Assembly: GCA_964631265.1 (NCBI GenBank)
Contig: CAZVWW010000089.1
Span: 1 to 9,499, forward strand
Direction of reading: 5' to 3'
Origin: CAZVWW01 sp964631265
Lineage (GTDB): Bacteria > Thermotogota > Thermotogae > MWEM01
DNA length: 9,499 nt
This document shows, one piece after another, positions 1 through 6,744 of this stretch. A model generated the notes under the pieces. It was not told the DNA's origin and searched no databases. It was given only the letters and a program-made list of their open reading frames with translations. Numbering within the stretch: the first letter of the stretch is position 1; every line of letters starts with the position of its first letter. A program made the position numbers and the translations under genes.

Positions 1-103
1 ACCGTTTTATTTATGTCTTATAGACGGATATCAATTTGTTTTTATGTATTTAACAACAGCTTGACCAATTTCTTTTTACCTCTGCGGCAGAGAAGTGCGA
101 TTA

Positions 104-112
104 TGTTATAGT
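104..112 (+). promoter_or_regulatory. Extended -10 promoter of the YgjP-like gene
   Basis: The sequence TGT followed by TATAGT (107-112) forms an extended -10 element, with TG at 104-105. No hexamer resembling TTGACA lies 16-18 bp upstream, which is tolerated in extended -10 promoters. Transcription would begin near 118-120, exactly where the first hairpin repeat starts, giving a leader of about 65 nt before the ATG at 185. The same TGTTATA core precedes three other genes in this window, which raises confidence that it is a real promoter. Confidence 0.55.
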
Positions 113-116
113 AAAC

Positions 117-158
117 GCGGACTAAAAACCAAGTCCGGCGGACTAAAAACCAAGTCCG
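117..158. repeat. Two perfect tandem copies of a 21-bp hairpin-forming repeat
   Basis: Two identical 21-bp units sit head to tail at 117-137 and 138-158 with no spacer. Each contains the inverted arms CGGACT and AGTCCG around an 8-nt loop, AAAAACCA (arms 118-123/132-137 and 139-144/153-158). In RNA each copy would form a 6-bp stem with an A-rich loop. The pair lies between the predicted promoter and the ribosome binding site of the metallopeptidase gene, so it probably falls in the 5' leader. It could be a dispersed palindromic repeat of the genome or a leader element that affects translation or mRNA stability. Structure is seen directly; function is unknown. Confidence 0.85.
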
Positions 159-184
159 AGTGATATTTCCCCACGGAGGCATGT

Positions 185-952
185 ATGATAAAGGAGATCA
201 ACGGTTTTCCCGTTCTAATCAGACAGTCAAAGAGAAGAAAAAAGCTTGCTTTAATGGTACTTGAGGACCGGATTGAGGTTCGAACCCCCCCGCAATTCGA
301 TGAGGCGTTTATTGCTGATTTTCTGGAGGACCATGAAGACTGGCTCAAAGAAAACACTGAGAGGCAACAGTCAATCAACGAAAAACACAGCCGTTTTCTT
401 CGGAGATTCTCAATAGCCAATCACGGAAAGGTATTATTACATGGCAGGGAGATCCCGGTCTCAATTGTCCGGGACAAACATACGCTCAATACGGCCCTTT
501 CTATAAACCGAGACGGTCTGTCGATAACCCTTAACCCCGTCATTGACAATAATAATGCACTCCGCCTTATTAAAAGGCTTTTTAAAAGTGACATCAAACA
601 ATACATTGTTAACGATTTCAGCAACATATTGACTTTTTATTCCGAACGATATGGCTTTCACTTTAACCAGGTCCGGATAAAAAACACAAGGTCCCGCTGG
701 GGGAGTTGCTCCGGAAAACGGAACATCAATCTGCACTGGAAGCTCGTCCTGATGCCTGAACCGGTCAGGGATTATGTTATCGTTCACGAACTCTGTCATC
801 TGAAACACCTGGATCACAGCCGGCAATTCTGGAATACACTGGCCTCAATCGTGCCGGATTACAAGGAGCAAAAAAGATGGCTCAAAGAACATCAGGGAGT
901 CCTGAAGGGATATGAACTCTCAAAACTCCCTGTCATTGTTCCAGATCCTTAA
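185..952 (+). CDS. YgjP/DUF45-family zinc metallopeptidase
   Basis: The 255-residue protein belongs to the YgjP-like (COG1451, DUF45) family of SprT/M48-like zinc metalloproteins. The zinc motif HELCH is at residues 201-205, with the likely third ligand His211 in the LDHSRQFW segment. The family-typical RWGSCS motif is at 171-176, followed by the INLHW strand. No signal peptide or membrane segment is visible, so it should be cytoplasmic. The start at 185 is supported by GGAGG at 175-179 with a 5-nt gap; the ATG at 181 is out of frame. Members are often found beside type I restriction genes, and E. coli YgjP has been linked to UTP hydrolysis, so the true substrate is uncertain. Here it has its own promoter and converges on the pepF-like gene 19 nt away. 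Family assignment is secure; biochemical role is not. Confidence 0.88.
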   Translation: MIKEINGFPVLIRQSKRRKKLALMVLEDRIEVRTPPQFDEAFIADFLEDHEDWLKENTERQQSINEKHSRFLRRFSIANHGKVLLHGREIPVSIVRDKHTLNTALSINRDGLSITLNPVIDNNNALRLIKRLFKSDIKQYIVNDFSNILTFYSERYGFHFNQVRIKNTRSRWGSCSGKRNINLHWKLVLMPEPVRDYVIVHELCHLKHLDHSRQFWNTLASIVPDYKEQKRWLKEHQGVLKGYELSKLPVIVPDP

Positions 953-971
953 CTTTTTAAGAGAACTTGCT

Positions 972-2711
972 TTATCGAAGCGACTCCACCATATCCCTTA
1001 TATAATCAAACCCCTTCTGCCAGAAGGCATCATCCTCCAGATCGATATCCAGCTTTTTCAACAGCCTATCAGGGCGGTCACTCCCCCCGCTTCGTAAAAG
1101 ATCGAGATACTGCGGTATCATGGCCTCCCCCTCCTCCTCGAACTTTTTGTAGATGGCGATCACCAGGAGGTTGGCAAAATTATAGGCGTAGACATAGAAC
1201 GGAACCTGGAATATGTGCGGAATCGTCGCCCATTCCCAGTTGTATTCTTCTGTAATCTTGACACTGTTTCCAAACATGGTCTTGAGCTCCTCGTTGTAGA
1301 GATTTGAAAGCTCCTGCCAGGAAGCGAATCCCTTTTCACTCGCCAGTTTGTGGGAACGCTTCTCAAATCTTGCAAACATATTCTGTCTGAACGTGGTGGC
1401 AAAATTGCCTTCAATCGTCGAGGCGACGAAGAGCTGCTTCTCTTTCTCATTCAGCGTGGGGAGGAGGCGGTTGAACACAACGATCTCACCGAAAACAGAG
1501 GCAATTTCAGCCATCGTCAGCGGCGTGTGATAATTCAGCAATGTCTGTTCAGAGGACAGTGTGCCATGTAACCCATGTCCCAGTTCGTGCGCCATGGTGA
1601 GGACATCGTTGATGGAGTTGTTGTGATTGAGCATGACAAACGGTTTGCCATTCGGGACATAGTATGAGCAGAATGCGCCCCCTCTTTTCCCGGGAAGGAC
1701 CTCCGAGTGTATCCGCTTTTCATCGAAAAAGCTTTCCACGATCTCCCCGGCCGTTTGGTGAAAATCGTAATACGCATCGAGGACAATGGCCTTCGCCTCT
1801 TCAAATGAATATTCCCTGTTGACCTCTTCCAAAGGGGCATAGATATCGGCCAGTTGGAGATCCAGGTTCATCGTTTTTGCCTTCCAGTTGTAATAGGTTT
1901 CAACCATATCGGTGTTCTTTGTCGTGACATCAATCAATCTTTCAACAATCGGATCATTCGTTTCGTTGTCAAGATTTCTCATGGAGATCGGCTCCGGATA
2001 GTTTCTGAATCGGCTTTCAATATCATAATCCTTCACGATGTTGTTGTACAGACCCGTTATAGGCGTCTTATCCTCTTCATAGCGTTTAAAGAGTTTTCTC
2101 ATGGCTTTTCTCCGGAGTGTCTTGTCACTCTTGTACCTGAAATTTCTCATCTGAGAACCGTTCAATCTCTTTGTTTCACCGTCGACTGCCAACTCAAATG
2201 AATAGCCCGACACAATCTTACTGTAAAGTGAGCCCAGATTATCTCTGCCGGTCTCGTTTTTAGCAGCCAGGATCTTTTCGGTTTCCCCCGAAAGCGTATG
2301 AGACTTTCGTTCGATAATCCTCTCCATTACCCATGCATAGTCGCCCAGTTCTTCTTTTAAAGCTTCAAGTTTGTCGATATCATGGCGCAACAATCCGGGA
2401 TTGATAAAGGAAAAGTGCTGTTCAACCTCAGCGGTGTATTTTTCCACCAGCCCCATGAGTTCCTGGGCCTTTGCATTCTGAGTATCCTGCGAGAACAAGA
2501 GACCCGCATACTGAGAGACCTTTGCCCCTTGTGTCTCAATGGCCTCTCTTTCCTGAAACATGTCTGTCACGGTGTCCGTCGTGAGGTCTTGAACAATCCG
2601 TTTTGAATACGTCTCCTCGAAGACCTCCGATCTTTTCAAAACCGTCTCAAGATCTTGTTTTATTTCAGGATCATCGGGACCTTCATAGAAAAAGTTCAAG
2701 TTCCATTTCAT
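972..2711 (-). CDS. pepF: M3-family oligoendopeptidase F (PepF-like)
   Basis: This is a zinc metallopeptidase of family M3 that cleaves short peptides in the cytoplasm, probably recycling oligopeptides from protein turnover or uptake. With the chosen start it has 579 residues, close to the usual length of about 600. The N-terminal helical part carries the substrate-channel domain. The catalytic HELGH motif is at residues 375-379, and the third zinc ligand is probably Glu402 in the MAEIAS segment. The C-terminal segment IFQVPFYVYAYNFANLL is typical of PepF. The reading frame stays open to an ATG at 2786, but I prefer the ATG at 2709-2711: GGGGG lies 7 nt upstream, MKWNLNFFY resembles PepF N-termini, and the longer version would span the predicted promoter. 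It is divergent from the ABC operon and ends 19 nt from the convergent metallopeptidase gene. Confidence 0.93.
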   Translation of the reverse strand: MKWNLNFFYEGPDDPEIKQDLETVLKRSEVFEETYSKRIVQDLTTDTVTDMFQEREAIETQGAKVSQYAGLLFSQDTQNAKAQELMGLVEKYTAEVEQHFSFINPGLLRHDIDKLEALKEELGDYAWVMERIIERKSHTLSGETEKILAAKNETGRDNLGSLYSKIVSGYSFELAVDGETKRLNGSQMRNFRYKSDKTLRRKAMRKLFKRYEEDKTPITGLYNNIVKDYDIESRFRNYPEPISMRNLDNETNDPIVERLIDVTTKNTDMVETYYNWKAKTMNLDLQLADIYAPLEEVNREYSFEEAKAIVLDAYYDFHQTAGEIVESFFDEKRIHSEVLPGKRGGAFCSYYVPNGKPFVMLNHNNSINDVLTMAHELGHGLHGTLSSEQTLLNYHTPLTMAEIASVFGEIVVFNRLLPTLNEKEKQLFVASTIEGNFATTFRQNMFARFEKRSHKLASEKGFASWQELSNLYNEELKTMFGNSVKITEEYNWEWATIPHIFQVPFYVYAYNFANLLVIAIYKKFEEEGEAMIPQYLDLLRSGGSDRPDRLLKKLDIDLEDDAFWQKGFDYIRDMVESLR

Positions 2712-2741
2712 GACCATTCCCCCAAATAATAAGATTAACGA

Positions 2742-2750
2742 ATTATAACA
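2742..2750 (-). promoter_or_regulatory. Extended -10 promoter of the pepF-like gene
   Basis: Read on the minus strand, this is TGT-TATAAT, a perfect -10 hexamer (2742-2747) with the TG extension. It predicts a start of transcription near 2735 and a leader of about 24 nt before the ATG at 2711. No good -35 is visible at the usual spacing. It lies inside the reading frame if the upstream ATG at 2786 is used, which argues against that start. Confidence 0.6.
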
Positions 2751-2812
2751 TAAGAGAGAAAACAGGCGCTTTTTAACCCTGCTCATGATAAGTTTGGGTT
2801 CAAATCTTTTTC

Positions 2813-2821
2813 TGTTATAAT
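2813..2821 (+). promoter_or_regulatory. Extended -10 promoter of the ABC transporter operon
   Basis: TGT-TATAAT gives a perfect -10 hexamer at 2816-2821 with the TG extension at 2813-2814. A weak -35 candidate, TTTGGG (2793-2798), stands 17 bp upstream. The predicted transcript starts near 2828, about 30 nt before the ATG at 2858, and would cover three genes to 5293. It is back to back with the pepF promoter, about 65 bp away. Confidence 0.6.
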
Positions 2822-2857
2822 CGGGAAAATGAAAACAGTGAGGTGAGGTTTCAAAAA

Positions 2858-3595
2858 ATGATTGAATTTAAGAATGTTGACAAGTCATTCAAGGCAAAGA
2901 AAACGGTTGTAAAAGCGCTCGATCAGTGCTCCTTCAAGGTTAACAAAGGAGAGATATTCGGGCTGCTTGGGCCAAATGGAGCTGGGAAGACAACATCACT
3001 CCGAATCCTTTCCACGCTTATAAAACCCAGCGGGGGCGAGGTAAGTGTTGGAAATTTGAATCCTGTCAAGGATGCCAGGGCAATACGCAAAAAACTCGGG
3101 TTTCTTTCATCCGATATGAACCTTTCGGGCAATCTGTCGGCGAGAGACTTACTGACATTTTTCGGAAGGCTCAACCATATTCCTGAGACCACGCTCGAGA
3201 AGAGGATTGAGGGATTGAGTACCTACCTTGAGATCAAGAAATTCATGGACAGAAATGTCTCCACCTACTCAACCGGTATGAAGCAGAAAACGCTGATTGC
3301 CATCGCATTGATCCATGAACCCGAGATCCTGATCTTTGACGAACCGACGAACGGACTGGATATCATCACATCGAGACTGGTCCTGGAATACCTGAAGGAC
3401 CTTCAGAATCAGGGGAAGACCATCATCCTGTCCACTCATATCATGACCGTTGCTCAGAAGATGTGTGAGCATATTGTCATCATCGACAGAGGACGGATAA
3501 AGGCAGACGGAACACTGAACGAGATCTTGGAGGAGACCGGAAAGGACGATCTGGAAGATGCCTTTTTTGACTATTTGGAGGTTGAGGACAAATGA
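2858..3595 (+). CDS. ABC transporter ATP-binding protein, NatA-like
   Basis: This 245-residue protein is the cytoplasmic ATPase that powers the ABC-2-type permease encoded next. Visible motifs are Walker A GPNGAGKTT (residues 38-46), signature YSTGMKQK (137-144), Walker B EILIFDEPTNGLD (156-168) and the switch histidine in STHIM. YSTGMKQ replaces LSGGQ, as is usual in the NatA/CcmA-type drug and sodium exporter branch. The Q-loop region reads GFLSSDMNLSGNLSARDLL, with no glutamine at the expected place, as in NatA-type proteins. A GTG at 2843 is in frame, but the ATG at 2858 is preferred because AGGTGAGG lies 9 nt upstream. It overlaps the permease gene by 4 nt. Substrate (sodium, antibiotic or other) cannot be read from the sequence. 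It is not LptB, despite sharing the window with LptFG-like permeases. Confidence 0.92.
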   Translation: MIEFKNVDKSFKAKKTVVKALDQCSFKVNKGEIFGLLGPNGAGKTTSLRILSTLIKPSGGEVSVGNLNPVKDARAIRKKLGFLSSDMNLSGNLSARDLLTFFGRLNHIPETTLEKRIEGLSTYLEIKKFMDRNVSTYSTGMKQKTLIAIALIHEPEILIFDEPTNGLDIITSRLVLEYLKDLQNQGKTIILSTHIMTVAQKMCEHIVIIDRGRIKADGTLNEILEETGKDDLEDAFFDYLEVEDK

Positions 3596-4785
3596 AAGAC
3601 ACATTGACAATTCTGAGAAAAGAATTTTATAATCTCTTCAAGGACAAGCGAACGGTTTTTTCGATCTTTGTCCTGCCCGTTATCATATTCATCGGAATCT
3701 TCTTTGCCATCGGAACCATGATGGAGCAGGAAGAGCAGAAGCTCGAGCAAACCGTCTATAAGATCTACACCAATGAACCGGCTATCCTCAATACGTTAAA
3801 AGAAAACATGACGAACACAGAGATTGAGATCATCGACACAGTTGAGAATATGGAAGAGGCCCTCAGGGATGGCGATATCCATCTCGGTCTGATCTTTCAA
3901 TCGGGAGACTCTTTTGATCAGTATCTTCAAAAAGACAGTCCGCCAATCGAGATTTACTCCTATTCAGGCTCCAATACCTCTGAGAATATCACGAGTATCA
4001 TCCGGTATCAGCTCAAAAACCTCAGGGATCAGTATCTGAAGGACAAACTGGTGGCAAGCGGCACCGATCCGGAGATCCTCGAGAGACCGATCATGAAGAC
4101 CTACAACGTTGCCACTGAAAAAGAGCAGGCCGGCAGTTTTCTGGGCATGATACTCCCCTATATGCTGATCATATACCTCTTCTCTTCCTCTTTTTCGGTC
4201 GGATTCGACACAACAGCAGGAGAGAAAGAAAGGCAGACCCTGACCATCCTGCTTTCAAACCAGGTGTCGAGGACCTCAATCGCCTGGGCCAAGATACTCT
4301 ATATCATGATGATCAATGTCACAACGGCCACCATTTCACTGATCGCATTCACCATCGGTTTCACCCAGCTGATGCCGGATATACCCGGCAACATACTGGA
4401 GGCCTTTACACCGGCAACGGTTACCATCCTTTTCCTCTCGGTTATCAGCATGGCTGTGTTGATCGCGGCCATCATCGTTGTCGTGGGGATATTTGCCAAA
4501 AGTGTGAAAGAGGCCACCTCATATACCCTGCCCATCTACATCATTGTCCTGATTGTCGGGGTGATGGGAATGCAGCCGCAGGCCTTCAGAGAAACGACGA
4601 ACCTTGCATTCGTCCCGTTGATCAACGGTATTGTCACATTGAAGCAGTTGTTCACAACACCCAATCTGCCGATGTACAATTTCACCATGCTCCTGATCGT
4701 TAATCTGGCTGTCACTGCTCTGCTCGTTATCCTCGCCTCGAAGATGTTCAACAACGAGAAATATGTGTTCAGAACAGAGAACTGA
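3592..4785 (+). CDS. ABC-2 family permease, NatB-like
   Basis: This is a 397-residue inner-membrane subunit of the exporter, matching the NatB-like (COG1668) architecture. One membrane segment lies at about residues 22-42, then a soluble domain at about 43-180, then a cluster of about five hydrophobic segments (roughly 183-204, 236-258, 275-302, 311-327, 363-383). The segment TTAGEKERQTLTILLSNQVSR at 207-227 contains the conserved cytoplasmic helix motif (GEKER..TL..LL) of ABC-2 permeases, expected to contact the ATPase. Translation starts within the ATGA overlap with the ATPase stop, with GAGG 4 nt upstream of the start, so the two subunits are probably made in a coupled way. The reductase gene follows after only 7 nt. 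Length and topology look complete; substrate is unknown. Confidence 0.9.
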   Translation: MKDTLTILRKEFYNLFKDKRTVFSIFVLPVIIFIGIFFAIGTMMEQEEQKLEQTVYKIYTNEPAILNTLKENMTNTEIEIIDTVENMEEALRDGDIHLGLIFQSGDSFDQYLQKDSPPIEIYSYSGSNTSENITSIIRYQLKNLRDQYLKDKLVASGTDPEILERPIMKTYNVATEKEQAGSFLGMILPYMLIIYLFSSSFSVGFDTTAGEKERQTLTILLSNQVSRTSIAWAKILYIMMINVTTATISLIAFTIGFTQLMPDIPGNILEAFTPATVTILFLSVISMAVLIAAIIVVVGIFAKSVKEATSYTLPIYIIVLIVGVMGMQPQAFRETTNLAFVPLINGIVTLKQLFTTPNLPMYNFTMLLIVNLAVTALLVILASKMFNNEKYVFRTEN

Positions 4786-4792
4786 TGATGGC

Positions 4793-5293
4793 ATGAGACG
4801 CGTTTTAATAGCAGCGATGACCGTCAACGGTATGATTGCGCATAACGAATCGGAGTTATCAACTCAGTGGACCAGCAGGGAGGACACCGCCTTTTTTAAG
4901 AAGATGACAAAAGAGATCGGCACCCTGATCATGGGAAGGAAGACCTTTGAGACGTTTAACAAAGGTCTTCCGGGCCGATTCATATATGTTTTAACCTCTC
5001 ATCCGGATCAGATTCAGGATATGAAGGGGGTAAAGGCAACAGGATTATCTCCGTCTAAACTGGCAGAAAAACTAACCGAGAGAGACAAATCCTACTGTGT
5101 CTGCGGTGGAAAGAGCGTTTTCGAACAGTTCGTCGATCAAGGACTGATCGACGAACTTTTTCTGACAGTTGAACCCTTTCTATTTACAAATGGCGTTCCG
5201 TTTATCGAAAAACTCTCAACGGATTCAAAGCTCTCGCTCGATTGGTCGAAGCAGCTTAATGAGCATACCATACTGATTAAGTATCATCTATAA
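4793..5293 (+). CDS. RibD-C / dihydrofolate reductase-like oxidoreductase
   Basis: This 166-residue protein has the fold of the NADPH-dependent DHFR/RibD C-terminal reductase family (COG0262). Family landmarks are the first strand and loop VLIAAMTVNGMIA (residues 4-16), the MGRKTFE segment (47-53), the glycine pair CGGKSVFEQF (104-113), and LIDELFLTVEP (119-129) followed by NGVPFI. The usual SLDG-type loop reads TVNG. An in-frame ATG at 4763 would add ten residues overlapping the permease gene. I prefer 4793 because MRRVLIAAM aligns with family N-termini, although no strong ribosome site precedes it; the 7-nt gap suggests translational coupling to the permease. It is unlikely to be the main folate reductase, since the family is broad and includes pyrimidine reductases and stand-alone proteins of unknown substrate. 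The family call is good; the reaction is open. Confidence 0.85.
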   Translation: MRRVLIAAMTVNGMIAHNESELSTQWTSREDTAFFKKMTKEIGTLIMGRKTFETFNKGLPGRFIYVLTSHPDQIQDMKGVKATGLSPSKLAEKLTERDKSYCVCGGKSVFEQFVDQGLIDELFLTVEPFLFTNGVPFIEKLSTDSKLSLDWSKQLNEHTILIKYHL

Positions 5294-5319
5294 AGGCTTA
5301 TGCTGACAACAGACACGGT

Positions 5320-6654
5320 TTAGAACGTCGTGTTCACCCAATCCACCAGTGTATTCAAAACCCTTTCATCCACTTCGTTCTCAACAGCGTATTCTTCTGT
5401 TGAATGGAAGGCATCTTCTGTCATATACTCATCCGGTGACGGCATCAGAAGATGATTAACGCCATCAAAAGCACGGAATGTGAAGCGTTCTTGATCGGAG
5501 AACGCCTCTTTCAAAGGCAGGTAGTCGCCTTCCATGGTACTCTGGAAATCCGTCTTGCCCTGTATAACGAGCACCGGCATATCGTTTTTCTTCAGTTCCT
5601 CCATGATGTTGTAATGGTCCAGATCATAGAAATAGCCAACGGTGAATCCCTTCTGCAACTCTGTGTCGGCCGGAATCTCATGATTCAGGACTTGATTGTA
5701 AAAGGCAACCGTCTGTTCGAGTTGCTCGTCTGTGATATTCAGATGTTCCTTGAGGTAGATATGCTGGTCGATACTGATCTGTGCCAGTCTTCTGACAGCA
5801 GCCGCCAGGAGGATGATCCCGTCAACCTCCTCTGTGTTGTTTGCAACATAAGGCACGATTGTTCCGCCAAGACTGTGGCCGGCCAGAATAATCTCCCCGG
5901 CTCCGTCAATCTCCGTTACAAACTCTATCGCTTGATACAGGTCTTCCAAATACTCATCCCAGATATACCCTTTTTCGCTCACTTCAGTCTCCAGCATCTT
6001 CTGCGGATACTGGGCCGATCGCTTGTTGTATCTGAGAGAACCGACACCATTCTCAGCCAGATAATGCGCGATATCCCTGTACGGTTTGTTGGGGCCATAT
6101 GTCCCGTCCATATCCGTTGGTCCCGATCCACCCGTTATGATGATCAGCGGATAGCTCTCCTCGTCTTCAGGAATGGTTAACCGACCATCAAGTTTCCATC
6201 CTTCTTTTCCAAATTGAACTTCTTGTTCTACATATGCCATATCTTTAATCTCCTCTTCTTTTTTAACGGGTTTTTGTCCCTGCTTGAAAAAGATACCCGC
6301 CACCTTATCCTCAGCATCAACTGAAACAGTTGCCTGAAGATAGCCCTTTCCAGTTTCGATCAATACCACGAACCGCTTCAATCCGTTCATGTCATCGCTC
6401 TCAGTGGAAACCACTGCCTGCATACCCCCGAACATATTGAGAATGGATTGCCGGGTTTGTTCGATTTTTTCAACGTTCAAGGCTGAACGCAGTCTCTCGT
6501 TCTGCATCTCATAGACCACTTCATAACGTCCCTCGAAGAAGGCTTTCAAATAATCAAGGGCTGTTGACCGGCCAGTTTGATTTGAGAAAACCATAACGGA
6601 GAACAGGATCACTATAACGGTCATCGTGCATTTTTTACTCGCTTTACTAAACAT
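5320..6654 (-). CDS. Exported alpha/beta hydrolase with DUF3887-like N-terminal domain
   Basis: The 444-residue protein starts with a basic stretch and a hydrophobic segment (about residues 10-24), so it is probably exported and either anchored or cleaved. Residues about 31-125 (LDYLKAFFEGRYEVVYEM onward) resemble the DUF3887 domain often joined to hydrolases. The C-terminal alpha/beta hydrolase domain (about 145-444) has the oxyanion-side GGSGP (175-179) and nucleophile Ser261 in GHSLGG. Probable Asp369 (GKTDF) and His401 (VNHLL) complete the triad. The closest functional class is dienelactone hydrolase/S9-like esterase or peptidase; the substrate is unknown. The start is firmly supported by AGGAGGG (6661-6667) 6 nt upstream and a good promoter. 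It converges on the reductase gene (26 nt) and is divergent from the Lpt permeases. Confidence 0.88.
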   Translation of the reverse strand: MFSKASKKCTMTVIVILFSVMVFSNQTGRSTALDYLKAFFEGRYEVVYEMQNERLRSALNVEKIEQTRQSILNMFGGMQAVVSTESDDMNGLKRFVVLIETGKGYLQATVSVDAEDKVAGIFFKQGQKPVKKEEEIKDMAYVEQEVQFGKEGWKLDGRLTIPEDEESYPLIIITGGSGPTDMDGTYGPNKPYRDIAHYLAENGVGSLRYNKRSAQYPQKMLETEVSEKGYIWDEYLEDLYQAIEFVTEIDGAGEIILAGHSLGGTIVPYVANNTEEVDGIILLAAAVRRLAQISIDQHIYLKEHLNITDEQLEQTVAFYNQVLNHEIPADTELQKGFTVGYFYDLDHYNIMEELKKNDMPVLVIQGKTDFQSTMEGDYLPLKEAFSDQERFTFRAFDGVNHLLMPSPDEYMTEDAFHSTEEYAVENEVDERVLNTLVDWVNTTF

Positions 6655-6682
6655 GCTGATCCCTCCTATGCAAATTTACTGT

Positions 6683-6711
6683 ATTATAACAAATAGTACA
6701 GCGTTTTTCAA
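6683..6711 (-). promoter_or_regulatory. Sigma70-type promoter of the alpha/beta hydrolase gene
   Basis: On the minus strand, TTGAAA (6706-6711) is separated by exactly 17 bp from TATAAT (6683-6688), which also carries the TGT extension (6689-6691). This is the strongest promoter match in the window. Transcription would start near 6676, about 21 nt before the ATG, just leaving room for the AGGAGGG ribosome site. It sits in the short gap shared with the divergent Lpt permease genes. Confidence 0.72.
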
Positions 6712-6744
6712 CCCCTAGCCTGAATGGAGAAAAGGGAGAAAAGT

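Noticed and set aside
1..103. Possible end of an upstream gene or a small gene
   Set aside because: AT-rich sequence with stops in all useful frames; short readable stretches on the minus strand have no start, ribosome site or family similarity.
117..158. Possible minimal CRISPR array
   Set aside because: The two units are directly adjacent with no spacer between them, and there are no cas genes in the window.
461..826. A 121-codon minus-strand open frame
   Set aside because: It is antisense to the YgjP-like gene with its zinc motif; no family features are seen.
1854..2201. A 115-codon plus-strand open frame
   Set aside because: It is antisense to pepF, and the sequence has no domain or start signal.
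2790..2808. Imperfect inverted repeat (AAGTTTG / CAAATCTT) before the ABC operon promoter
   Set aside because: The arms are AT-rich, need a gap to match, and could arise by chance; not enough to call an operator.
4763..4792. N-terminal extension of the reductase from ATG 4763
   Set aside because: It would overlap the permease gene by 23 nt, adds residues (MCSEQRTDDG) unlike the family, and has no good ribosome site.
5452..6180. A 242-codon plus-strand open frame
   Set aside because: It lies wholly antisense to the alpha/beta hydrolase gene, whose catalytic motifs and ribosome site are clear. Its translation shows no recognisable domain and it has no ribosome site.
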